Source: Scleromitrula shiraiana
Taxonomy: Eukaryota > Ascomycota > Leotiomycetes > Helotiales > Sclerotiniaceae
NCBI GenBank assembly: GCA_028455995.1
Contig: JABELC010000011.1
Span: 1,054,001-1,118,000 of the forward strand
Direction: 5' to 3'
DNA length: 64,000 bases
Shown: piece after piece, positions 48,215 through 61,745 of the stretch
Numbering within the stretch: the stretch's first letter is position 1
Layout: every line of letters begins with the position of its first letter
Made by a program: the position numbers and the translations under genes
Notes under the pieces: generated by a model
The model's database searches: none
Told to the model about the DNA's origin: nothing
What the model saw: the letters and a program-made list of their open reading frames with translations, nothing else

Positions 48215-50367
48215 CTAGAAATTAACACTAGGCTGCATAACCCCCTTCTTCCCCCCCTTCAACCCCTTCCCCAGCGTAATCTGACTCAAACTCAGCGTTC
48301 TTGTCTCTCCCCCACCCCCCTGTCCCACACCCTCAAACCCCCCAAAAACCTGATCATCCCCAAACCTCACATCACTTAACTCTTCCTTCGGAGTTTGAAA
48401 AATTTCTTCCGGATCCTCTCGATCCGGTGTTAAATCTCCATCCGCGTCATTATCAGCATCATCATTTTCAAACCCAGAAAATGAACTCTTGGTGCTAGAA
48501 TTTAGATCATTGAGTCCTGCGGGCCCCGCAGTAGCAGAGTCAGGAGTGGGATATGAAGCCGAGGTCCTAATGGTCGTAGGATGGAGAGAAGAAATCTGTT
48601 GTTGGAGGTTGAGAACTACGGATTCGAGATGTTGACGAGCGTATTGTTCGCTAAGGAGGAGGTTGGTTAGAGTGGAATAGTGTTCGATTGTTAAGGGGGT
48701 ATCTTTATGCATTGTTGGTGAAGAGGAAGATGGGAGCCCTTGGATGGTGGTGGAGGTTGAGAGGGGTCGAGCATGTAGGTGGGCGGTTCCGATTGGGATG
48801 TGATCTTCTACTGAAGTGGCAAAGGGGAGGGGAATGGTTTCGTCAAAGTTGGGGTGGTAGGAGTTGTGGGCTGAGGATGGTCGTTTACTACTATATAAGG
48901 ATGGCTGTAGCTGGGGTTGTGTACCAGATTCATTCTGCCAGTCTCGTGATCGAGGTAATCGGGGTAGAGATATTTCCGAATTACCGGTTTGTGGTCGACG
49001 GGTAGAGGAGCTTCGACATCTTCTAAATCCCTTTTTGGGAGGGTCTTGTAACGTGAGACGATCACCATTCAAACGACGATGCATTTGATAGACGGTCTTC
49101 TCCATTTCAAGCATTCTAGACTCGAGTTGATTGACTCTTGTTTCTAGATCAGCAGCTTGAGTAATCTTCATACCGGCCAATCCAGATAATTGACTAAAGT
49201 TGAATGGCTGTGGCTGATCTCTAGATTCCACTGGCCGTGGGCTTTCGGGATCATTCATTAATATAGGTTCATCCACTTCCGCCCTGTTGGAAGATAATGG
49301 AGACATTGGTCCTGGGTCATAACTTGCTCTCCAATATCTAATCTCGTCACTGCGTCGTCTGATGATACCTCCTGAAGCTCTGGCAGCTTCCCGCAGTTGA
49401 CCTAAAGATCGCGAGCGTCTATGAGGGTGACTACCACTTGTTATCGCCATTCCAATTGATCCATAACCTTCCTCGTCAGTTATAACTTTACTACCTCTAG
49501 CATGACTACTAGCAGGTCTTGGCGAAAGCCCAGTCCAATCCACATATCCAGGTGTTTTATCAGGAGTGTATAACCTTCCAGTATTAACTCTCGTCCTCGC
49601 TGCCGTACTTTGCGTTTGTGTAGAAATGCGATTCTGATCACGCTCGATGAGGTTCTCTTGGATATGTTCAACAAAAGGTGAGTGTGAACGTAAGGCTCGA
49701 TTGAAATCGTTTATTGGCATAGAAGTAGAACGTTTGGGCGAGGTCGAGTTTGATATTGGATTGCGAGTCAATGCTGATGGGTCCTACAATGTGTTAGCTA
49801 ATAGTAATGTAATAAAATGCAGCGCAAATATCTACTTACGCTACGATGATGTTGTTCACTTTGCAGAGCATCTGTACCCTGCCTCGTCCTGCTTGGTGCA
49901 TCCCTTCGTTTCTTTCCAAATAATTTCCCAAACACTCCTTTTAAAGTCGATTTCTTCCGTTGGGGCTTTGACATGACCGATGTCGTTCCACTAACGGGTG
50001 ATATACTCCTCCTTGTAGCGCCAGTAGTCTCTAATCTTCGCGGAGGGTTGTATGATGGACGGTTGGAACCTTGAGGGGAGGAACCCAACCTCCTCGGCGG
50101 TTCAAATGGGCTACCCATTCCATTATCTACCTGAGTAAGGGCACTCTCTCGGCCAGAAATGGCAGATCCCCTCATAGCTTTTTCGATTCCATCAGAGGTT
50201 CTTGAACCAAGAGGGGTAGCTATACCAGTCCTTGGTGACCTAATTGGAAATTCGTGGTCGTCCTGTATTGGAATTGGGGCAGATATTCTCCCTCGAATAG
50301 TAGAACCAGTATTTGTTCTCCCCGAATTATCCGACCTCCAGGTTCCAGTCTTCGAAAATTTGCTCAT
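48215..50367 (-). CDS. Low-complexity fungal protein of unknown function
   Basis: Minus-strand exons are 50367-49840 and 49783-48215 (699 codons), with a 56-bp GT..AG intron in phase 0 (GTAAGT donor, branch GCTAAC). The protein is Ser/Arg/Pro-rich and mostly disordered. Near residues 150-165 is a basic stretch KKSTLKGVFGKLFGKKRR that could form an amphipathic membrane- or nucleic-acid-binding helix. Near residue 390 a coiled-coil segment DLETRVNQLESRMLEMEKTV stands out, and a second short helix (TLTNLLLSEQYARQHLESVV) follows near residue 560. The C-terminus is acidic, then ends GLKGGKKGVMQPSVNF. I recognise no domain. The frame, the splice and the codon content support a real gene. Confidence 0.75.
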
Positions 50368-51000
50368 CTTAAAAACTCAAGAGCGAAATGGATATATCAA
50401 GATTAGTTCTCGATCTCTACGGATATTCATAAGTGGGTCGAAGACAAGGCTGTAATGACAGTGGATTGATGATTCTTCGGCATATTCGTAAATAGGTATA
50501 TATAGGACGACGACTTGGAAAGGGTTCGAAAAGTCTCAGAATCCTTTCCCTTTCCCTTTCCCTTTCTGTTTCTGTTTCTGGGTAATGTTATTAATTATAT
50601 ATGTAAATGAATGTATTGTAGTAGTAGTAATAATATGAAAAGAATGTCGACTAGGTAGAGCTAACCTTTAAACCTCTTACCCTCTAAACCTCTAAATCTC
50701 TAACCCAAGGAATTCATATCCATATTTCTATGTTGATAATTTTATTGGGTCTAGGCGCATCACACGTATCATAGGCTTATAGCTAGTGTTCCAAGGGTTT
50801 TCTCTGGGGTGTGCTAGCTAGGTAATGCATAGCAGGCTTAAGTATATAATTCTTTTGAATTTCTGCGACACCAGTTAACAGGAATGACAAGGAATTACCA
50901 TGAAACCAAAATAAATAGTAAATGCCAAAAATCGATCGAATAACGGGAGCGAGGGAAGAAGGGAGATGGATTTGAAGAATTTAGTTATAAATTAGGTATA

Positions 51001-51110
51001 GTAACAATATAGTATCAATATAGTAACAATATAGTAACAATATAGTAACAATATAGTAACAATATAGTACTATATAGTACAATATAGTACAATATAGTAC
51101 AATATAAATT
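51001..51110. repeat. 11-bp tandem repeat AACAATATAGT
   Basis: About nine copies of AACAATATAGT and shorter variants in succession. Confidence 0.9.
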
Positions 51111-51149
51111 ATGTTATGTATATCGGTATGTATGTCCGCCGGTATATTT

Positions 51150-51175
51150 GATAGATAGATAGATAGATAGATAGA
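51150..51175. repeat. (GATA)n microsatellite
   Basis: Six GATA copies in a row. Confidence 0.9.
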
Positions 51176-51369
51176 TTAACTTTTAATCTTATCACATGTA
51201 GGAGACGCATTTAACCCACGGAGCGGAGCAGATGAGAGATGAATATCCGCGATATCCTATATGTCCTACATATTAAAGTGGTTTAGTAAGAAATTATATA
51301 CGACTCGGAATAAATGAATAGAGTTTAACCTCTTTAAATTAAGGAGTAGATCCACCATGAAGAAATCTA

Positions 51370-53060
51370 ACTATATTAATGATGCATTCGTAATAAATAT
51401 CAGTATTATAGTCTTTTATAACTTGAATGATTTTAAATAATCTCAAATAAGTTAAAAAATCTATTAAAGATTTAGATTAGATTTTCAATTACTAGCATGA
51501 TACTAGTATTAATTTTTAAAATTTTATACACAAGTTAAAGATACTACTACTACTACTAGTAGAATAAAATGAAAATACTATATAATGTTATAAAAATAAA
51601 CTTACATTGTAACTTTTGATTTATTATTTAAATAATTAAATTTAAAAAGAAAATCAATTTACTTTATAATTAAATAAGAAATAATTAACTTAATAAGAAA
51701 TAATTAAATAAGAAATAATTAAATTTAGAATATATATATATATATATATATATATACTAGTAATAATATTATTAATAATAACTTGAAATTATTTTGATTA
51801 AGTTAATATAAATTAAAAAGTAATATTATATATAATATAACTTGAAGAATTTAAATAAATTATATTATAAGGATGAAAAAAGAATATTAAATTAATTTAG
51901 AATAATAATCATAATCAAAATCAACTTGAAGATCAAAATCTATATCAAAATTTTAATCAATTTAGAAAGATAAAAATTAAATTGAATATACTCGAATTAA
52001 AAATAAAATAAAGAATTTTAATAAAAACATTATAAGTAATATTAATACTTTATTTTACTTTTATTTTTGAAAAAATAAATAATATACTTCTTATTAAAAA
52101 TATTATTCAAAAAATATTAAACTTTATGTATTTCTTTATATATACTAGTAGTAAGATTATTATACTATTATATATATACTAGAATTAATAATTTATTTTT
52201 CATTATTATTATATATTAAATCTAATTACTAGTATTATATCTCGATTTTTATTATATTAATTACTAGTAATTATTGATTTCATTATCAAAGAAATCTATA
52301 ATTAAAAATAATAATTATTTACTAATAATGATATTAAAAATTATTTAATTTTTAATAATTTAAATAGATAAAGTTATATTAAATCTTCAAATTATTCTCT
52401 AAAGAATAAGGTTTTTTAAATATTATATTGAATTTATAAATTTATTCAATTTATTATAATTATTTAATCAAGAATATCAATATAAAATCTTTATAAATCA
52501 AGTTATTATGAAAATAATAATTTTCTTCAAGTTAAAAATAACATTTAATTAAAATAAATAATCTTATAGAATTTTAAAAAAATAACTTAAAGTTAAAAAA
52601 TATTAAATTATAATTAATATATTTCAATTTCAAGTTAATAGTATTAAATAATTAACTCGGAACATTATATTAAAAAAATAAAATTTAATTATATTTATAT
52701 ATAGATTTTCATTTACTAGTATATTATCTTTTATATAATTAATATTATCATTAATATTGAATTATTAATATAAATATTAATAATAATATAAAAATAATAT
52801 TCAAGTTATTTATAATTTAATCATTTTGATAATAATCTTAACTTTTCTTTTTATTTAATATTATTCAATTGAATTAAATTCTATTTAAAGTTTATTTTTA
52901 ACTTGATTAAGACTTGGATGAATAAATACTATTCATTTCTTCATGTATAATTTTTTATAATTTTCTACTAATTTAAAGGACTCGGACTCTATTATGAATA
53001 GATTATTCAAAAAGGAATAAGATACTAGTATTGAAAACAAAGCCACCATAAAACTATTGA
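51370..53060. repeat. AT-rich tract, 1.7 kb
   Basis: The largest AT-rich block in the window. G and C occur mostly singly, often in ACTAGTA and ACTTGAA words. A (TA)n run lies near 51733-51757. No reading frame, terminal repeat or RNA gene can be made out. A transposon inactivated and degraded by repeat-induced point mutation is the usual explanation in such fungi, but the parent element is not identifiable. Confidence 0.6.
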
Positions 53061-53509
53061 GTCTAAAAAAGAGTTAAACTCTTTTTTTCATCGAGTATAT
53101 CATACTATATCTCCGGTTTGATTTGATTGTACTGTACATCATACATGTTATTTATTTATCATGGATCTATTGTGTAAATATAGCATAGACATTCCATCTA
53201 AAATTCCCCTTCGAGAATCTTTGACCGAAACAACTTGAAGCAATTCGAAGATACGAATGAAAGTGGAGGAGGAATTTCTGTAGTATCTTTTTCTAGAATC
53301 TATGTGTATGTGAAGTACTTCTTGAATCTATTTCGCATAAGGGGGGGGTACTGTAATGGATATAATGGATGTAATGGATGTAATGGATGTACTGTAGTGT
53401 ATGATTTCATGGAGTTTTATCATGTGTCATTATACTTACTGTACATGCATACTCGTATATACCTTACATGCAACCAAAACGTTTCTTCAACCCGGATCTA
53501 AGTTTCTCC

Positions 53510-53585
53510 TTCATTCATTTTCATTTTCATTCTCATTCATCATTCATCATTCATCCATCATTCATCATTCATCATTCATCATTCT
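53510..53585. repeat. CATTCAT-type tandem repeat
   Basis: Imperfect array of TTCATTTTCA and then ATCATTC units over about 75 bp. Confidence 0.85.
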
Positions 53586-54159
53586 CCTATTCATTTCCCC
53601 CCCGTCTTCCAATTCACTCACTCCCTTCATGTCTTTTCTCATGCGTGCAGTTAGTGGTCCATGCCATACCTATAGTAGGTCTTATACCCATACCATGCTG
53701 TGATGCGGCGCCAAGGTATGGAGTAAATCGGATACGAACGAGCATTGCACTGCACATCTCCTTTCTTATCCTCGTTCTCCGCTCTAAAAGAAGCGCGCAC
53801 AACCTCATGGGTAAGATAGAGAAGGAAAGGAGCTTTTTTTTCTTTCGATAATGCAAGTAAATTAATAGTTCATCAATTTGCATGAAAATCGATTTTATAC
53901 CTTGTTCATATTGTTTCTGTAATTGTCAAAGCGAAGGAAAGGAAAGGAATGAAAAGGGAAATACTCCGAAAGTAATTCTGTAAAGTAGAATAAATGCATA
54001 TATTTACCGATGGAAAAAGCAGCACAACGTTCAAACATTTCATGATTATATGCGTAATATTTCCTTCCTCCACCGCCGCACCTCCTCATACATCACCACC
54101 AGTAGAATAGCAAAATAGAAATCTCAAAAACTCACTCACCCATCATATCAGCAACACAC

Positions 54160-54197
54160 ACACATACATACATACATACATACATACATACATACAC
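54160..54197. repeat. (ACAT)n microsatellite
   Basis: About nine ACAT units preceded by an AC run. Confidence 0.9.
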
Positions 54198-54753
54198 CAA
54201 ACCAAAAACACACCCTACCTCCGTGCATGCACACTCTGAAACGACCAGGATAGCGCCAAAAAAAAATGCGCCTGCAACGCGTGCAACGCCCACAAACGGG
54301 GGTATTGAGTTCGTCATCGCATTCTATTTGTCTGATGCGTACTGGGTGTGTAAGATGTATGCACACACCACACCTTCAGAAAAATCCTCGTGGCACGACT
54401 GTCGGTGCTGGTGGGTGGGTCGGGAGGGAGAGAGGGAGAGAGGTGAGGGTTGAGGAATCTAGAAGCTGACTGACTTTCTGTTGTGTTACTTGGTGTTGTA
54501 TTTGCTGATTGTATTCAACTGCACCGGTTTGTATTGTTGTAGGGTACGGATGAAACTTTCCAGAAGGAAAGGGGATATTATCTAGTAGGTGTGCATTTAG
54601 AAGGTAGAGGGAGAAATATGTATGTATCTATTTCTAATTCTATTTTTATCTTTCTTTTGCACAATATGTACTCGATACCAGACAGCCAGTACTCGTACAC
54701 ACTCCAGCGAGTATGCATAAACAGACAACTTCCACCCATCCATCACCAACAAA

Positions 54754-57624
54754 TCACAAATCTCCAACCGCAGGATATCTCAAATCAGCATTTTCCTCCA
54801 AAAACTCCATCCATCGTTTAAGGAAATGACTACCTCTACAATCCCCAATGATCAAACATAATCCGTTAGTCAATCGTCTCAGTATCATGCAAGTTGCAAC
54901 AAGAGAGCGAGAGAATTGGGGGTCCAAACGCATAACCACAAAAAACAGAGAAAGGATAAACTTACCGAGAAACGGTTTCCGAATCACCCATGATGGTTAA
55001 GGAGCGTCGTGGTCGGGTCATGGCAACTATTTTCCAATTAATAAATCATTCAGCCAGCGCTACATGCATGAATTTCATTCTCCATTTGGGCTTGTTTGGA
55101 GTTTTATATGTCTTAACTTGGCACTCTAGATATGATATTATAGAATGATACCGTTTAACCAAGCAAAGAGAACCACAACATTTTTTTCCCCCCTTTCTCC
55201 TCGAACTCAAGTCGGGAGATGGACGTTCCCCAATCCTCATATTGGGATCTTGAGATACGATAGGCGGACTTTGTTTATGCGTTTGGAAAGTAGGGGAAGA
55301 ATAACGGGAAGGAAGGAAGGAAGGAAGGAATGGGTTCTAGAAGAAACAACAGATGAAGAAATTCATGCAAAGGAAAATAAGGGGTCAAAAGATACACTAG
55401 TATAGAATAGGTAGAAGGAAATTCAAAAATTTACCATTCAATCTGCGTTTCTCCCCCAAAAATCCAACTTCATGTTCCTCATTACTTCTCACCAAGGAAA
55501 CAATAATTGCTTCTTTTTCTCTCCCCTGAAATCCATCCACGCTACCGAGTTCAATGCCAGGAAATGCTTCTTTCATCGATCTCGACATTAAAGCAAGCTA
55601 AGTTCAATATGTCAGCGAAAATCGAACTCCTGGATTTTTGCGTTCAGATTACTGCCCTGAACTAAATACAAGAACCTACTTGTGCATTATACGGTGTGAC
55701 GACAGCAATATCCTCTGGTTTTAATCCAGCATCTACGAGATTCTGCACATGCCGCCGCACGAGAAGAGCTTCCATTTCATTGCTCTTACTTTCACCTAGC
55801 ATGCCCTTACTTGCCTTCTTATCGACATTCTCCTCCTCGCTTTTTTCTGGAAAATCACCTCCTTGCGTATCAAAAAATATTAAGGGCTCAATGGTATCTT
55901 CCGTTTCCTCGACCTCGTATGGTAATTGCGTTAAAAGTCTCGCTTTAACTCCCTCCGCAGCGATTAATTTAGACTCGTATAGTTCGTCGGATGGAAATCT
56001 CATTATCTTTTCATGCATTCGATATTGAGTTGTAAGCATTACTTTGATATCGGTTCCGTGCAATTTGAGTAATCGGTCGAATAGAGTTGTTTCTAATGTC
56101 ATGCCCTTGATTATCCCTTCGTCGGCATCTTTGTCTTTCGTTTTGGTCTTCGTCTTGGAATTCAACGATTTAATCGTAGGAGGCAATTGGAGATGATCTC
56201 CTGCGAGAACAACCTTACTAGCTGATAGTAAAGGTACCCAACATTGAGCTTCTAGTGCTTGACTAGCTTCATCAATAATTACGACGTCAAACTTTTCGTC
56301 TCGTAGTTGGAATCCTCCAGCTCCGTGCAATGTTGCAAGTACTACTTTTGAACCCCCCACTAGAGTATTAACGCATTTCCTCTCCCTCTCTCGAAACTCC
56401 TTTCGTAATTCTTTGAGGTCACCATAAATTGCTTTTCTTTCCCTACCACTTTTAGTTTTCTTGATAGAGGCCTGTTTACTGTCCATTTCTTTCCTAACGT
56501 CTTGCACAATAGCAGCCGCATCTGAAGTATGTGTCAAAACATCTAGAGAATGATTTACAACTGATGGTAGAAGTCTTGCTGGATGACCTAAACGAACAAT
56601 GGGGACCTTATGTGGTGCTAGTCGTTCAACGATGTTATCCACTGAGATATTTGACGGTCCACAAACTAATACCCGTAATCCTCGCTTGATCATCTGTAGT
56701 ATAAGTTCAATCAATGTATGGGTTTTACCAGTCTATCACCACAGCGATCAGTAAAAATTAAATATAGAAATTAAAGATAACCACTCACTCCAGGTGGTCC
56801 ATGAATTAGAGCCATTTCAGGTGAAGCCAATGCGAATTTGATGGCATGCTTTTGTGAATCGTTTAAACTCGGATCAATCCATTCCATCTTTCCTGCTCCC
56901 GCTTCCTCATCGTCTAGATTTGCAGGTACTGGAGATGGAGATGACAATCCAAATAACGTCCTTATAAAGGATGAATATTCAGACTCTTGCATTTTTTGCA
57001 GCTTTCCCAATGTCTGATTCATCCTACGATATCACGTTAGTGCATTTTTCCATTAGCTACAAGGTAACCAGCAAATAACCCCTTTCCCCCAGAACAGTAA
57101 GAACCAAGCAAAACAAAACAAACAAACCTCTTATAAGTAACATCATTAGCCAACTTGACCACCCATAACCTCCTCACCCCCACCACCCCCTCATCATCCT
57201 CCCCATCCAACGCAACCCAAATCGCCCTCCCCCCAACCCTCGTAACAACCCCCTTACACCCCTTCTCCTCCAACTCTCTCACCTCCCTCTTCTTCGCGCT
57301 CCCCCCAGGTTGCTCACTAACAACCACTATATCCCCCGTCCTAACGCCATGCTCCTGTAATTCACCCCCGGAATCCCCTCCTCCTCCACCTCCTTTCGAA
57401 GTCGCCGGATCAGGTCCCAATTCCACGACCGTCTTCCCACCTAATCCTGTGCGTTGTGAGAGGAGCACTAGGTTGATGATGGCGAGACCGGCGCGCTGGA
57501 GAGAGGTGGGTGAGGTTCCCGTTATGAGGGTGGAGGTTTCGGTTAGTTCGGATTGGAGCTCGTTGGCTAGGAGGTGGAGTTGGGTGGTGCAGAATGAGGG
57601 GATATCGACGGGTTTGGGGGCCAT
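54754..57624 (-). CDS. Hcs1/IGHMBP2-type superfamily 1 helicase
   Basis: ATP-dependent 5'-to-3' helicase of the UPF1-like group, related to yeast Hcs1 (DNA helicase A) and animal IGHMBP2, linked to DNA polymerase alpha or to ribosomes/tRNA. Minus-strand exons are 57624-57128, 57023-56789, 56732-55680, 55597-55435, 55026-54966 and 54835-54754 (697 codons); all introns are GT..AG and phases agree. Residues 1-160 form the beta-barrel N-terminal part. Walker A GPPGTGKT near 241-248 is split by an intron between Gly and Thr. Then come IIDEASQALE near 395, GDHLQLPPT, TTQYRMHEKIMRFP near 478, SVDGFQGREKEAII, and LNVAMTRPRRSLTIMGDSET. The protein ends after RWMEFLEENADLRYPA. R3H and zinc-finger domains of animal IGHMBP2 are absent, as in yeast Hcs1. 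Confidence 0.93.
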
Positions 57625-58850
57625 GGTTATGTGTATTTTATTTTGGTTCTAGGTTGCCTGTGGATCTTTTGGTTGGGTTGAGGCGGGGTATGTTTGTGTT
57701 TGATGGAGGGTTTGATTTTCACGTGTGGTAGTGGGGTGTGGTGTTACCGGATTAAGCGATTGAAAGTGAGGTCAAAGTGATCAGAGTATTTTTCTATCGT
57801 ATATTTATTCTTCATCAGTTTATCGGTCTGCTGGGGAACATCTCATGATGGTGTCATTGGAAGCATTTGGAATTAAGCAGCGTCGATTTGCCTTTTAAAT
57901 AGATGGATGAATCTATGGTGGCTGTTAACACGTGACGGAGTACGTCAATTCTTTTGAGGATAGCCAAATTTTTTATATCTTTTGATTTCATCTATATGTT
58001 CACTGCAGTTAGTTGTACGAGATTGCTGTTCATATTGAACTCTGACATATCATTGATAGATTCTAGTGAATCTATGCTACATGTTTGATGTCCAATTGAT
58101 AATTTTGAGCTTTATACTATGAAAATCCTCCTATTTCCCTCTTTTCAATAATCGTCCGTTCCAGTCCTCATCTTCTCATCACATTCCTCTATTTCGAAGT
58201 CGGGAGTGATTCAGCCATAATATCTAAATGACCGTCAAATATTTTTAATAAGAATTTTGAAAAACTATTTATTTTCCTAGATTCTTTTTATCTAGTTGTA
58301 CAATATTCTATAATAAAAATCATAGGTTAGAATTTTTTTCTTGTTGGTTTTGATTGTCCGTGACTGTACATCATAATATGTATCCAGACTATTCAATCAA
58401 ATCCCAATCTTAAGATTCTTCCTTTAATACATGCTAGATTATAACATACAAGACCTTACCTACTCCATACATCTTCCCACCATCCACCTTCACCCCAACG
58501 CCTACATCTACACTCTAATACCCTGCCATCACCTAACACTACCTCATCAGCATCTATAGCCAGCCCTCGCCACTAGACTCCATCTCAAGTATACCGATTT
58601 CTCACCATTTCAATAATGCAGAGGTGTCTTCCGAAGAGTCGCGCATTGTTTATACTTGGATTGAACTTTAACAGAATTCCCATTCACACTAGTTTGATTC
58701 ACAATGGAATAAAAAAATTAATATATCAACAAGTGTGATTAAAGACATATAAAGCATAAGGAATTGGGTAGAGATAATGGAGATAATGGTATCTTTGAGC
58801 GGGAAAGAGTATCTTTAGGGGAATGATATCAGGGATATGCGATCAAAGGC

Positions 58851-58852
<2 letters not shown>

Positions 58853-58882
<30 letters not shown>
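58853..58882. repeat. (GA)n microsatellite
   Basis: About 15 uninterrupted GA copies. Confidence 0.9.
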
Positions 58883-58886
<4 letters not shown>

Positions 58887-61615
58887 TGAGTGGTGGAGAT
58901 TCATGTTTGGATTTGATATTTGTATGAATCTAGGTGGAAGAGAGGAATGATGCAAGTTTGGAGAGGAGGACGAAAGAAAGAGGATGGATTGGTGGTATGT
59001 ATATATGGTGGTGATGATGATGGTGGTGGGATTGAAGACTGTTTATTGAGCGGACGTTGAAACTTCGAACTCGATTAGTATATTGAGAGAGGTTCGAGGG
59101 AATGGAAGGCTATGAGGAATAGTTACGAAACTAATTAACAACTGTATAGCAGAAACAGTGATGAACTTAGAAGGTACAAAAATTAAGAGAAGGTTTCCAT
59201 GAACTATAATACCACATTTTTACTAATTTCTTTCGTTTATCCTCTCCTTTTGATATTTGGTGTATTCCGAATTTGCTAGCAATCGAATATCATTTTCGAC
59301 TCAGCCCTGCTTGTGCATTCCTCCCTCACAGCTTTTGAAGATGATGCATATGATTTGATTCATGTTTCAACTTCCTAGCTATGGAATGTATGAGCACATC
59401 ACTAGGCATATCCCCCGCGTGTAAAATATGTGGCGGGATCATTTACCAAGTATACTATCACTTGACATATAAATAGAGTACTTGTTACCTTGTGATATGT
59501 GTGGTGCATGCCCAGTGTGATTCATTAATCACAACCAGTGACTTCTAGAATCCATGACCCAGCTTGAAGTTTCCTCGGCTGGTGCTTGCAATACAGCGAG
59601 AGTAGACTCAGTCGAGGATATAATCAATCTAAGCGACCAACATATACGCACAGTGGATGTCTTGAGGTAAGATGGTAACGTAATTACTATGTAACAAGAT
59701 TGCCACTCAGAAATCTTAGTCTTGATTGAGTACCTAGGTAGGGAGTAAATGAATAAACGAGAATCAAACAACCAGAGAATGATCAGAAGTCTACATACGC
59801 ATCATCATGACCAGACTATTTCAATGGTACTGAAGCGGGGTAGTTCGTTCCAATCTGGTATGATGTCCGGTTGATTGATATCTCAAGTCATTCTAGTTCA
59901 ACTATAGTCTATAGTATAATGAGGATAAGAAGAGCAAAGATCCATGGACAGATATACATTGTGTAGATAGCTTGAATGAGAACAAAAAGCTTGCTTGAAA
60001 ATTATTGCGGCAGGAAACTAGCAAGTAGATTTTTGAGAATAAGAAATTGGAAATTGGAAGTATACCTTAAATCCAGTAGATATCTTCCCGTCATACAACT
60101 ACATGCTACGAAACTATCCACCTACCTACCCACCTACTCCACAATACCGACATACATCGAAGCCGCCAAACAGAATAAACAAACCAAGCAAAAATACCTA
60201 CTATCCGGATGGTACTTACCTAACTCAAACAATTCCATAATCCAGACCTTTTCCCCCTCCCTCCTTCAAAATCCAAAGTTCACTTAAACTTCGAACCGTC
60301 GGATACACGCGGCTGAAAGATCGGGGCGGGAGATAATATAGAAGACCGTAGAACTACCTACTTAAATATATTGTCATGTAATTTCCTTAGACTTTATGTA
60401 CTGGTATAGTTCTCGGATTGTTCTTGTTCCACTCATCAAAAGTTGAAAACTGAAAATTGAAAACTGAAAGAAAGGAATGAAATTGGGATATTATAGAACT
60501 ATTGTGAATATTAAATGTTGTGCTGTGATACGATAGAATAGGTAGGTACCACAGGACTCGTAAAGAGAGTCGATCAGAGAAAGTGAGGTAAGGTAAACAA
60601 ACATAAATATCGTATATACTGGTGGTGGTGGTGGATACATTGATAGATATGCGATGTAAAAATACGAGACGAGATGACTTCATCGTCGTATTTATTATAT
60701 TTATATTTTTTCAACCAATTGATTAATTAATTAATTAATTGATTGATCAATCAATTCAGATTCCATACCTCGTACTCATCACTCACTTACTACTACTGTA
60801 CGCTGTAGGTAGATCTCACTCATCTCATCTCATCCATCCATCCATTAGCATTAACCTCAATACCTCAATACCTCAATACTTCAATACCAGCAATTGCGTG
60901 TTTATCGTACATAAAGTATTATCTAGCTGCATAATTATGGTACCTACATTAGCCCTCTAATAAATGTACTATGCATTTATTTATGTAACCTTAATAAATA
61001 AAATATCTCGTTCCGTCAATTTTATCCTTTTCTATACCTGAAGATCAATTGAACTATCTATAGCAGTCAGGGGGTAATCAATCAATTAGCCTTGATGATT
61101 TTAGTTCTACACTACCATTTTACGATATTACCACTACAGTAGCTCGCTCTTGAGAGTAGTGGTAGGCTAAGAATATTAATGGACGGCTGAACCCGAGGTC
61201 TTGATGTTGGCGGCCTAGTCGGTGATGAGCGGGCGGTTAGATTGGTTTTTGCTTGGCGTTTATATTTATTGTAAATGGGTGAGGGATGAAGGTAGGAAGG
61301 TTGGAGAGGATGGTATAGTGAGGTGAGCGTGAGGTAAGGAAGAAGAACAATAAATGGATGATGTGTGGATAAGTAGATGGTTTGGTGGAAGTTAAAGATA
61401 TTTGGCGCCCAGAGCTGAGGCTTAGGAATTCAGGACGAATGGAGAGGATATAATCATATATTTGTATTCATGCGTATCACAGTGGATTGGATCGAATTAA
61501 AAACAATATCGTAATATCCATCCAATCAATCTAACTATTCCCATCGTTTCACAACCCTCAAATCGTTCATCCCATCCCATCCCATCCCATCCCATCCTCC
61601 ATCCATCCACGCATT

Positions 61616-61745
61616 CCATCTATCGAAAACGTGGAAATACACTCATCCACACGCATCTATGTATAGTCAATCAAGCAAATCCATCAAAAACGTGGAAATA
61701 TACACTCATATACCTATGGATGCTCCTATATAGAATCAGTAGTCA
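61616..61745. repeat. Imperfect tandem duplication, about 60 bp unit
   Basis: Two adjacent units each contain AAAACGTGGAAATA followed by CACTCAT (61626 and 61687 onward) and a downstream CTAT..TATAG and TCAAG similarity. Spacing is about 60 bp. Confidence 0.65.

Larger units (their letters stand above)
50368..51369. promoter_or_regulatory. Upstream region of unknown gene, with tandem repeats
   Basis: 5' flank of the gene at 48215-50367. A (CTTTCC)n/(CTGTTT)n pyrimidine tract lies at about 50546-50580. No gene is seen. Confidence 0.45.
53061..54753. other. Intergenic with simple repeats
   Basis: 3' flank of the helicase gene and gene-free DNA. It holds a 9-bp repeat GTAATGGAT (about 53350-53393), a CATTCAT-type array (about 53510-53585) and (ACAT)n (about 54160-54197). 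Short open frames across these arrays are translations of the repeats. Confidence 0.5.
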
